DNA of 7,584 nt, from positions 1 through 7,584 of the forward strand of contig CABUTY010000051.1 in NCBI GenBank assembly GCA_902494595.1, read 5' to 3'. This document shows positions 1 through 5,645 of the stretch, piece after piece. This stretch comes from an uncultured Porphyromonadaceae bacterium. GTDB taxonomy: Bacteria > Bacteroidota > Bacteroidia > Bacteroidales > Muribaculaceae. The stretch's first letter is position 1. Every line of letters starts with the position of its first letter. The notes below the pieces were generated by a model. That model was not told the DNA's origin and ran no database searches. It worked only from the letters and a program-made list of their open reading frames with translations. A program made the translations under genes and the position numbers.

Positions 1-2
1 CC

Positions 3-1172
3 AATTACGGTCCCATATGCTATGGCGGCCAGGCTGAAGCCGGCGGCCACTCCTTCATATGCGACGGCTATGACAAGGATGGTCTCTTTCACATCAACTG
101 GGGATGGGGCGGCACAAGCGACGGCTACTTCATGCTCGACATCCTTGACCCCCAGAACCAGGGCATCGGAGGTACCGACATGGACTTCAACTCCGACCAG
201 GATGCCGTGATTAACGCCATACCCAATCCTAAGGGATCCAAGGATGCAAAAAAAGAATACAATATGATCGGCAGCGGCACATGGTCCATCAGCAGTTCTT
301 ACCTCGACAAGAATCTCAGGAAAGGCACCGGATCCTTCAATGCCATTATAGAAATGTACAATTACGGCCCATGGACCATTCCTGCCGGTTTCAATGTGTC
401 GGCTGTATTCGAATCTCTGGAGAACCCCGACACGGTATGCTCAAACATAGACATAGATGAAGATCTCGGAATATATTACGGATGGAAGCAAACAAGCTTC
501 CCCTACACTATACCGGCCGGTCTGGACAAGGGACGCCATGCCCTGTACATGGCCATCAACACCGCCGAAGCCGGCATCAACAAGATTCACTGGGCCTACG
601 GAGCATCCCCCTATTATCTTGTGGCCTGCGACGGCACCAACGCGCGTATCAGCAGAGTGCAGATTCTCACGCCGCGTGTCAACGACATAACATATCCCAC
701 CGAGATAATGCTTGGCGACAAAGTGTCAGTGACCGCCAACCTTTTCAGCAACGACGCCAATCCTTTTGAAGGAGAATACCGTCTGGAACTTATGAAGGAC
801 AACGAGGTAGTGGCTTACGGCGATATCAAGAAGCTCACGATAGCCGCGTTCTCCTCGGGCACGCTCAACTATACCACTGAAGGTCTGAAACAGTTTACTA
901 CTACCCGTGCCGAGGATGGACAGCTGCCGAAAGGCGACTATGAGGCCGTTCTCAGCGTCCGTAACGGCACCAACGACGTGTGGATACCGCTCACATATGC
1001 AGCGAAAGTAAAGGTAGACACGCCGACGGGCATCGGTGCCATGGAAGCCGACGACGACATGCCTGTGGAATGGTTCGACCTGCAGGGGCGCCGCATTGAC
1101 GCCGACGCTCTCACTCCCGGCATTTATATACGCCGCCAAGGCTCCAAGACAGAGAAGGCTGTGATACGATAA
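3..1172 (+). CDS. C10 family (streptopain-like) cysteine peptidase, C-terminal part, 5' end outside window
   Basis: The frame is open from the left edge, so the internal ATG at 132 is not the true start. About 389 residues are visible. The first 40 carry the end of the C10 catalytic domain: a GGHSFICDGYD segment whose His (codon 48-50) fits the catalytic His, then HINWGWGG with the Asn (96-98) and Trp (99-101) that follow the His in streptopain. The catalytic Cys would lie upstream of the window. After the peptidase fold come about 300 residues of beta-rich sequence. The end reads WFDLQGRRID..TPGIYIRRQG..EKAVIR, which resembles the C-terminal tails of secreted or surface Bacteroidetes proteins (Por/T9SS-like sorting domain). 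By family it should be an extracellular or surface endopeptidase. Its substrate cannot be told. It is followed directly by a strong hairpin terminator and converges on a tRNA gene. Confidence 0.92.
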   Translation, partial: NYGPICYGGQAEAGGHSFICDGYDKDGLFHINWGWGGTSDGYFMLDILDPQNQGIGGTDMDFNSDQDAVINAIPNPKGSKDAKKEYNMIGSGTWSISSSYLDKNLRKGTGSFNAIIEMYNYGPWTIPAGFNVSAVFESLENPDTVCSNIDIDEDLGIYYGWKQTSFPYTIPAGLDKGRHALYMAINTAEAGINKIHWAYGASPYYLVACDGTNARISRVQILTPRVNDITYPTEIMLGDKVSVTANLFSNDANPFEGEYRLELMKDNEVVAYGDIKKLTIAAFSSGTLNYTTEGLKQFTTTRAEDGQLPKGDYEAVLSVRNGTNDVWIPLTYAAKVKVDTPTGIGAMEADDDMPVEWFDLQGRRIDADALTPGIYIRRQGSKTEKAVIR

Positions 1173-1190
1173 AATACCTCCAGCAAAGCG

Positions 1191-1226
1191 AAAGCCGGCT
1201 TCCTGAAGGAAACCGGCTTTCTTTTT
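1191..1226 (+). terminator. Rho-independent terminator of the C10 peptidase gene, possibly shared with the convergent tRNA
   Basis: The arm at 1191-1203 pairs with 1208-1220: an 8-bp AAAGCCGG/CCGGCTTT outer stem, one C/A mismatch, then four more pairs closing a TGAA tetraloop. The T-rich run TTTCTTTTT follows on the plus strand. It begins 18 bases after the peptidase stop codon. Read on the minus strand the hairpin sits just beyond the 3' end of tRNA-Gln, but only an interrupted T tract follows (CTTTCGCTTT), so termination in that direction would be weaker. Confidence 0.88.
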
Positions 1227-1229
1227 GCG

Positions 1230-1300
1230 TTGTCTTACCAAGATTCGAACTTGGACAGGCAGAACCAAAAACTGCAGTGCTACCATTACACCATAAGACA
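1230..1300 (-). tRNA. tRNA-Gln (anticodon TTG)
   Basis: The minus strand folds as a complete 71-nt cloverleaf. The acceptor stem is TGTCTTA/TAAGACA with discriminator A, the D arm is GTG..CAC, the anticodon stem is GCAGT/TCTGC with a T-T pair next to the loop, and the loop TTTTGGT places anticodon TTG at 1268-1266. The T arm is CCAAG-TTCGAAT-CTTGG. The 3' CCA is not encoded, since the discriminator is followed by CGC, so CCA addition by nucleotidyltransferase is needed. The gene reads CAA codons (and CAG by wobble) and is transcribed as a single unit from its own promoter. Confidence 0.96.
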
Positions 1301-1342
1301 ATCCTCATATATGCAAGGACCACGAGAGTCCCTAACACACTG

Positions 1343-1374
1343 CAAAGTTACAAATAAATCCGTGAAAGTGCAAA
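1343..1374 (-). promoter_or_regulatory. Bacteroidetes-type promoter for tRNA-Gln
   Basis: On the minus strand a TTTG -33 box (1374-1371) is followed after 20 bases by TAACTTTG (1350-1343), an exact match to the TAnnTTTG -7 consensus of the Bacteroidetes primary sigma factor. A transcript starting about 5 bases downstream would have a leader of roughly 35-40 bases before the mature tRNA 5' end at 1300. Confidence 0.8.
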
Positions 1375-1423
1375 CGGCCGCGAATAGGCGCTTCTCACAT
1401 GCGCTTCTGAGCCTTCTCCACGG

Positions 1424-2353
1424 TCACTTCTTCATGGTGAAGTGACGCGAAGCCAGGCGATAGCCGTCGCAGAAAATCTCCACGGTATAGTCGCCGGGAG
1501 TAAGGGTGGTATTGACATCCCAGTAAATCGATACGGCGAGTTCATCGTTGGCATATTCCACGCTGCGGTGCGCCGTAGCCTGATATGAATGGCCATCCAT
1601 GCTGAAGGAAGAGCCACCGCCCAGCAGACTACCCTCCGGCGAGAGTATGCGCATGTAGAAATCCTTCATGCCGGGCGACGCCGTATTGTTGGGACTCACC
1701 GTAAAGGAGGCTCCTAACTGACGCGCCTTGGTGATATTCTTCTCTTTTTTACCCTTCTTGTTGTAGGCGTTCAGCGACAGGCCGGTGATGTTGAGCTTCT
1801 TGGCCAGCTTGACGGTCTGGGTAAGCTGTTCGTTGCTGGCAGTGGCGGCGGTCACCTGTGTCGACAGCTGCTCGTTCTTCTGCTGCACCTGCTCTATCTC
1901 CTGTTTTAGGCCCGCATTCTCCTCGCCAAGACGTTTTATTTCGGCAAGATAATGGCGCACGATGCCTTTCAGCGTGGCGATCTCGCCCTCGAGCTGCTTG
2001 ATTTTGGCACGCGAGGCCGCCATATCCTTGTTATGGCTGGCCTTCTCGGCATTAAGCTCGCGGATAAGCCCCTCCACCTTCATGCGCGCGGCATTGTATT
2101 TCTGAACCAGCGAATCGTTCTTCAGATAAATCTGCTGACCCTCGTACTGGTTGAAATCGGCATTGAGCTGGTTGAACTCATTGGTGAGAATTAGCTGGTC
2201 GTTGGCGATAGCCAGCGAGTCGGCGCGTGCCTGTGCCTCATAGGCTGCCTCGCCGTGCTGATTGTTCTGCACTATCAGCACAACTATCAGCGCTATAAGC
2301 CCCAACAGTACGCCCAATGCCGTGAATACTATTATCTTTACATTCTTGTTCAT
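1424..2353 (-). CDS. Membrane-anchored coiled-coil protein with C-terminal beta-rich domain, function unknown
   Basis: The protein has 309 residues and starts at ATG 2353. Residues about 6-28 form one hydrophobic segment (IIVFTALGVLLGLIALIVVL) after a short positive N-terminus, so the rest most likely lies in the periplasm on an uncleaved anchor. Residues about 40-185 are rich in Ala, Glu, Gln, Lys and Leu with heptad-like spacing, typical of a long coiled coil. Residues about 187-309 change to a beta-rich domain with many Gly, Ser and aromatic residues (for example YWDVNTTLTPGDYTVEIFCDGYRLA), suggesting an Ig-like or jelly-roll fold. I recognise the architecture from Bacteroidales hypothetical proteins but know no assigned function. 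Its upstream region holds two candidate promoters and an inverted-repeat element. No convincing terminator follows the stop codon. Confidence 0.9.
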   Translation of the reverse strand: MNKNVKIIVFTALGVLLGLIALIVVLIVQNNQHGEAAYEAQARADSLAIANDQLILTNEFNQLNADFNQYEGQQIYLKNDSLVQKYNAARMKVEGLIRELNAEKASHNKDMAASRAKIKQLEGEIATLKGIVRHYLAEIKRLGEENAGLKQEIEQVQQKNEQLSTQVTAATASNEQLTQTVKLAKKLNITGLSLNAYNKKGKKEKNITKARQLGASFTVSPNNTASPGMKDFYMRILSPEGSLLGGGSSFSMDGHSYQATAHRSVEYANDELAVSIYWDVNTTLTPGDYTVEIFCDGYRLASRHFTMKK

Positions 2354-2364
2354 AAGTAACTGTT

Positions 2365-2395
2365 CAAAATTATTTTATGAAGTTGTTTCGACTAA
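2365..2395 (-). promoter_or_regulatory. Possible proximal promoter of the coiled-coil gene
   Basis: TAATTTTG (2372-2365, minus strand) matches the TAnnTTTG -7 consensus exactly. Nineteen bases upstream lies TTAG (2395-2392), 3 of 4 matches to TTTG. The predicted start point is only about 6 bases before the ATG at 2353, giving a nearly leaderless mRNA, which counts against it. The -33 part lies in the left arm of the inverted-repeat element and the -7 part lies outside it. Confidence 0.3.
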
Positions 2396-2556
2396 TTTTC
2401 ATGGTAAGATTTTTTAATATTCTGGAGCAGATTTGGCTGGTTTATGAGGGAGCAACCTCTCGGTTGGTCCCGATTAAAGCGGCCGAAGATGCCCGGAATA
2501 TTGATGAAGATTGGCTCCCATACGGTCGCCGAGCTAACGGTTACCATAAAGTGTAA
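2377..2556 (+). CDS. Candidate small protein of 59 aa inside the inverted-repeat element
   Basis: An ATG at 2377 opens a frame to TAA at 2554-2556. The peptide begins MKLFRLIFMVRFFNILEQIW, continues LVYEGATSRLVPIKAAEDAR and ends NIDEDWLPYGRRANGYHKV. It has a basic, aromatic and hydrophobic N-terminus, an acidic middle and a basic C-terminus. The composition is protein-like and free of the Arg/Pro/Ser runs typical of shadow frames in this GC-rich genome. About half of its third codon positions are G or C, apparently fewer than in neighbouring genes, suggesting foreign origin. A second in-frame ATG at 2401 would give 51 aa. There is no recognisable domain and no clear plus-strand promoter; the best -7-like match, TATCTTTA at 2333-2340, lacks a -33 box. 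It lies antisense to the leader of the coiled-coil gene. It could instead be a fortuitous frame in a structured RNA or mini-element. Confidence 0.42.
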   Translation: MKLFRLIFMVRFFNILEQIWLVYEGATSRLVPIKAAEDARNIDEDWLPYGRRANGYHKV

Positions 2557-2603
2557 CGTTATTTATGATTTATTATTAAACGTAAATTAGTTGAAACAAC
2601 TTC
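2379..2603. repeat. 225-bp element bounded by 20-bp inverted repeats, nested hairpin structure, flanked by TAT
   Basis: The left arm 2379-2398 is complementary to the right arm 2584-2603 at 19 of 20 positions. The exception, G2390 opposite T2591, is a G-U wobble in plus-strand RNA. Both outer flanks read TAT (2376-2378 and 2604-2606), consistent with a 3-bp target duplication, though chance agreement is possible. Further pairings nest inside: 2401-2407 with 2541-2547 (ATGGTAA/TTACCAT), 2416-2425 with 2493-2502 (AATATTC core), and a GC-rich hairpin 2448-2471 with a 4-base loop. A minor ACGTT/AACGT pairing (2556-2560 with 2579-2583) abuts the right arm. The layout fits a MITE-like mini-element carrying a small ORF, or a structured RNA with a long closing stem. 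No transposase is present in the window. Confidence 0.6.
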
Positions 2604-2624
2604 TATAGCATCCGGTCTGGAACA

Positions 2625-2655
2625 CAAAATTAACAAATAGAACCGAAACCGCAAA
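2625..2655 (-). promoter_or_regulatory. Canonical Bacteroidetes promoter upstream of the coiled-coil gene
   Basis: On the minus strand TTTG (2655-2652) is followed after 19 bases by TAATTTTG (2632-2625), an exact match to the -33/-7 consensus at normal spacing. It begins just after the stop codon of the glycosyltransferase gene and points toward the gene at 1424-2353. The predicted start point near 2618-2620 gives a leader of about 265 bases that crosses the whole inverted-repeat element. The same transcript would be antisense to the 59-codon ORF. Confidence 0.7.
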
Positions 2656-2660
2656 AGCAG

Positions 2661-3662
2661 CTATCGGAACAGGGAATGAATCCATGTACGGACCTCATAC
2701 CTTTCAAGCACATCTCGCCGCGCCGACATGTCGACGGGCGTATCAAGAAATTCACGCAACGACTTCCAGGGCTGTTCCCCGTCGCCTATTATATAGATGG
2801 ATGCCGGGTCATATAGGGGTTCATCCTTGACGGCCTTGTTGTCGGTAATCAGTTTTTTGCCGAAAAACATTGCCTCGAGGGTTCGGAGTGTCAGGCCGCT
2901 CTGCGATGTCTGCATTATTTCCAGCAGGCTCTTCGACGCCGCTATCTCCCTCATGACTTCGGGATATGCTACCGGAGCCTCGATCTGCTGCTCCCCGAGA
3001 AGAGGATAACCGTCGAGATTCCCATGCTTGTCGGGCTGCACCATACATTTGAAGCGTATTCCCTCGCGGCGGCATTCCTCTGCGAGGGCTTCGAGCATGG
3101 GTGCCCTTCCCTTGTCAACGCCTATGAAGAAAAGGTCGTTTCGGATTTCCGGCATCTCGGCACTGTCAGGACGGCGGTATACCTGCCCGGCATAGTTTAG
3201 GTTGAAATTACGGGCATCCTCGCGGTCGAAGGTGAACACCTTCACACCCAGACGCGCCATACGCCGGGCATACAACCGGCTCTTGCGCAGCGACTTATGG
3301 CTGATCTTGCGCATGGGGTCCCAGAGATACGACACGATATTGCGACAGTCGATTTCGGCCGACAGCAGACTTATGTCCTTCATGTTGCCGAGCGCCCATA
3401 TCACCACTCTGTCGCCCGGACGGATGGCACGCAGCTTTTCAAGATAGGCACGACTGTAAAAAGAATCTACCCACAGTCCGCGACGACGCCGAAAGAGTTT
3501 GACACGCAGGAAACGTTTCAGCACGTTGAGAAATCCATGCGTGGCCTCATGCCACACCACCTCATAGTCGGGATTGCCGGCGAAAGCGCCGAGCACATAC
3601 TCGGCCATGAAGTTGGGCCGCACCAGCAGCCATGTCTTTGGAGCTCTTACTTTTTCCTCCAT
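2661..3662 (-). CDS. Putative glycosyltransferase (GT-B-like, LPS/capsule type)
   Basis: The protein has 333 residues with an ATG start at 3662. The C-terminal half resembles a GT-B donor-binding domain. Residues about 177-208 (NDLFFIGVDKGRAPMLEALA and onward) form a beta-alpha-beta unit with an Arg/Leu-rich helix. Residues about 238-276 (REIAASKSLLEIMQTSQSGL, then TLEAMFFGKKLITDN) match the pattern in which a Glu-containing helix and a 'large-gene-family' loop bind the nucleotide sugar. An N-terminal WDPMRKIS segment (114-121) is probably part of the acceptor side. No signal peptide is seen, so it is likely cytosolic or peripherally membrane bound. Similar proteins occur in Bacteroidales among LPS or capsule genes, often as hypothetical proteins. 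The exact sugar and family number cannot be given. It overlaps the upstream U32 gene by 16 bp, and no terminator hairpin is seen after its stop. Confidence 0.72.
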   Translation of the reverse strand: MEEKVRAPKTWLLVRPNFMAEYVLGAFAGNPDYEVVWHEATHGFLNVLKRFLRVKLFRRRRGLWVDSFYSRAYLEKLRAIRPGDRVVIWALGNMKDISLLSAEIDCRNIVSYLWDPMRKISHKSLRKSRLYARRMARLGVKVFTFDREDARNFNLNYAGQVYRRPDSAEMPEIRNDLFFIGVDKGRAPMLEALAEECRREGIRFKCMVQPDKHGNLDGYPLLGEQQIEAPVAYPEVMREIAASKSLLEIMQTSQSGLTLRTLEAMFFGKKLITDNKAVKDEPLYDPASIYIIGDGEQPWKSLREFLDTPVDMSARRDVLERYEVRTWIHSLFR

Positions 3663-4885
3663 ACATACAGGCGATCGGCGGGTCGTGTCTTGGCAGGCAC
3701 GGGCAGTGAGAAAAGCTGGCCTTTCACCACCTTGTCGACGGGCTTGAGGTCGAAACGCAGTTCCTCCACGGTGAATATAAGCGCACCGGTGGTGGGACCG
3801 GTGATCACCACCTCATCGCCCACGTTAAGTTCGCCGGCCTCCATGAGAAACTCCCCGACACCCAATCTGGAATAATACTTTCCGGCCTTGGCGGCATACT
3901 GCTTGACCCTTGTCGCCGAAGAACCATACTTGGCGCTCCATTCGCCGAGACGTTGACCCATGTAATATCCGTTCCAGAAGCCACGGTTGAACACCTTCGC
4001 CAGCCTGCCATTCCATTCGGCAAGTTTTTCCTCGCCGAAAGTACCGTTGCAAATGGCCTCGAGGGCTTCCGAATAGCATTTCACCGTCTCATACACATAT
4101 TCGGGACCGCGTGCACGCCCCTCGATCTTGAACACCCTCACCCCGGCCTCAACCATGGCCGGCAGAAAGTCGATGGTCTTCAGGTCCTTGGGACTCATGA
4201 TATACTGGTTCTCCACATCGAGTTCGTCGCCGGTCTCCTTGTCCCTCACCGTGTACGACCGGCGGCATATCTGGTTGCATGCACCGCGATTGGCCGAGGA
4301 GTTCATCTCATGCAGCGACAGATAGCACTTGCCGCTGACGGCCATGCACAGGGCGCCGTGACAGAACATCTCCAGCCTTACCGGCTTGCCGTCGGGGCCA
4401 AGGATGGGGTCTTCGATGATATGCCGGTGTATTTCGGCCACCTGCTCCATGTTGAGTTCGCGCGCGAGGACCATCACGTCGGCCCACCGGGCGTAGAAAC
4501 GCACAGCCTCGGTGTTGGAGATATTCGCCTGTGTTGATATGTGCACAGGCATACCCTGCCGCTCGCAATATGCAATGGTGGCGATATCGGTGGCGATTAT
4601 CGCCGTTATGCCGGCGGCGAGGGCATGGTTCACAATCTCGCGCATCCTTGCGATGTCGGCGTCATAGATGATGGTGTTGACGGTAAGATAAGTCTTGACA
4701 CCCGCACGGTTGCAGGTGTCGGCGATGCGGCGCATGTCGTCGAGAGAGAAGTTGGAGCTGCTACGGCTGCGCATGTTCAGGCCCTCGATACCGAAATATA
4801 CGGCGTCGGCGCCGGCGTTAATGGCGGCGGCAAGACTCTCCTCGCTCCCCACGGGAGCCATGATCTCAAATTCTTTTCTTTCCAA
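3647..4885 (-). CDS. U32 family protein, probable tRNA U34 hydroxylation enzyme (TrhP-like)
   Basis: The protein has 412 residues. It opens with the U32 TIM-barrel motif (FEIMAPVGSEESLAAAINAG, ADAVYFG) and carries the U32 signature E172-MFCHGALCMAVSGKC-YLS190. Cysteines 175, 180, 187, 203 and 207 (CNQIC) fit the conserved cluster that in UbiU/TrhP-type U32 proteins binds an iron-sulfur centre. SPKDL (231-235) and KIEGR (253-257) are conserved family blocks. The last 80 or so residues form the beta-barrel-like C-terminal domain. The length is close to TrhP2/YrrO. Family knowledge favours prephenate-dependent 5-hydroxyuridine formation at tRNA U34 over proteolysis; this is inference. The start is TTG at 4885: a stop at 4895-4897 excludes longer forms, and the ATG at 4861 would remove the first barrel strand. 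It overlaps menG by 20 bp, suggesting translational coupling. Confidence 0.88.
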   Translation of the reverse strand: MERKEFEIMAPVGSEESLAAAINAGADAVYFGIEGLNMRSRSSSNFSLDDMRRIADTCNRAGVKTYLTVNTIIYDADIARMREIVNHALAAGITAIIATDIATIAYCERQGMPVHISTQANISNTEAVRFYARWADVMVLARELNMEQVAEIHRHIIEDPILGPDGKPVRLEMFCHGALCMAVSGKCYLSLHEMNSSANRGACNQICRRSYTVRDKETGDELDVENQYIMSPKDLKTIDFLPAMVEAGVRVFKIEGRARGPEYVYETVKCYSEALEAICNGTFGEEKLAEWNGRLAKVFNRGFWNGYYMGQRLGEWSAKYGSSATRVKQYAAKAGKYYSRLGVGEFLMEAGELNVGDEVVITGPTTGALIFTVEELRFDLKPVDKVVKGQLFSLPVPAKTRPADRLYVWRKK

Positions 4886-5645
4886 GGTAAATGGTTACTG
4901 CGCCGCATGTGAGAGATTTCCAGCGGCAATTTTGAAAACCGGCCTGTTGCATGAGGCGTGCCATGTCGCGGCGTTGCGGACATGCGGCGATGCTTTTGGG
5001 CAGATAGCTGTAGGCGCTTGCGTCGCCACTCACCAGCCGGCCGATGCCCGGAATGAGCTTGTGCGCGTAAAGCCGATAGCACCCTTTGAGGAGCTTGTTC
5101 TCGGGTTCGGAAAGCTCCACGATACACAGCGACCCTCCGGGACGGAGCACTCTCAGCATCTCGGCGAGGCCACGGTCGAGATGCTCGAAATTACGCACCC
5201 CGTAGGCCACGGTGACAAGATTGAAAGAATTATCGGGAAAACCGAGTGCCAGCGAGTCGCCCTTACTGAACGATAGCCGGGCGGCATCTGCGGCGGGGAG
5301 GTCACGCGCCTTGCGCGCCGCCACATCGAGCATCCCCTGCGAAAGGTCCACGCCGCAGACCTGCGCCTCCGGGAAACGCCGCAACAACGCGAACGCCACA
5401 TCTCCGGTGCCCGTGGCAACGTCAAGCACACTACGCACCCCGGCGTTATCTCCGGCACACAGCCGCAACGCCCGGTCGCGCCAATAACGGCACAGACCGA
5501 AAGTCATCAGACTGTTCATCAGGTCGTAAGCTGGAGCTATGCTGTCGAACATCTCCCCAACCTGCTCTCCCTTGTCGCCACCACCATACGGGGTGACGCT
5601 CTCAACCTTGATGCCGGCTGCCCTCTCTTTCCTCTTATCCTCCAT
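4866..5645 (-). CDS. menG: Demethylmenaquinone methyltransferase (UbiE/MenG)
   Basis: The protein has 259 residues, close to the family norm of about 250. It transfers a methyl group from SAM to demethylmenaquinone, the last step of menaquinone synthesis, feeding anaerobic electron transport at the inner membrane. It shows MFDSIAPAYDLMN (32-44), the SAM-binding motif LDVATGTGDVAF (74-85), an acidic residue D100 in GVDLSQGML, the GDSLALGFPD block (129-138), YGVRNF (148-153), LRVLRPGG (164-171) and the family's C-terminal SAYSYLP-type block (210-215). The ATG at 5645 is chosen because it overlaps the stop of the upstream gene as TGATG, a classic coupling arrangement. A GTG at 5705 would add 20 residues inside that gene and does not look like family sequence. 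Ubiquinone use is unlikely in this group of bacteria. Confidence 0.96.
   Translation of the reverse strand: MEDKRKERAAGIKVESVTPYGGGDKGEQVGEMFDSIAPAYDLMNSLMTFGLCRYWRDRALRLCAGDNAGVRSVLDVATGTGDVAFALLRRFPEAQVCGVDLSQGMLDVAARKARDLPAADAARLSFSKGDSLALGFPDNSFNLVTVAYGVRNFEHLDRGLAEMLRVLRPGGSLCIVELSEPENKLLKGCYRLYAHKLIPGIGRLVSGDASAYSYLPKSIAACPQRRDMARLMQQAGFQNCRWKSLTCGAVTIYLGKKRI

Noticed and set aside
726..1301. Long minus-strand ORF opposite the peptidase 3' end
   Set aside because: It overlaps the tRNA gene, the terminator and the clearly coding C10 peptidase frame, and has no domain. It is a shadow frame.
1388..1408. Direct repeat GCGCTTCT twice between the coiled-coil gene and the tRNA promoter
   Set aside because: Two 8-bp copies 13 bases apart, with no stable hairpin or T run, so neither a terminator nor a repeat array is supported.
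2392..2547. Minus-strand ORF of 51 codons (ATG 2547 to TAG 2392) inside the inverted-repeat element
   Set aside because: It is the antisense mirror of the more protein-like plus-strand ORF and includes the GC-rich hairpin. A minus-strand coding role is not excluded, because the strong promoter points this way, but the plus frame looks better.
2379..2603. Phase-variable invertible promoter (inverton)
   Set aside because: Arm length and spacing fit Bacteroidales invertible promoters, but I find no TTTG/TAnnTTTG pair between the arms on either strand, and no invertase gene is nearby. Paired-end reads showing inversion would revive the idea.
2379..2603. 6S RNA or another known housekeeping RNA
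   Set aside because: The long closing stem is suggestive, but I cannot match conserved 6S, tmRNA, SRP or RNase P motifs, and an open reading frame runs through it.
3297..5276. Several plus-strand ORFs of 190 or so codons opposite the glycosyltransferase, U32 and menG genes
   Set aside because: They mirror strongly supported minus-strand genes, have His/Arg/Pro-rich composition and show no motifs.
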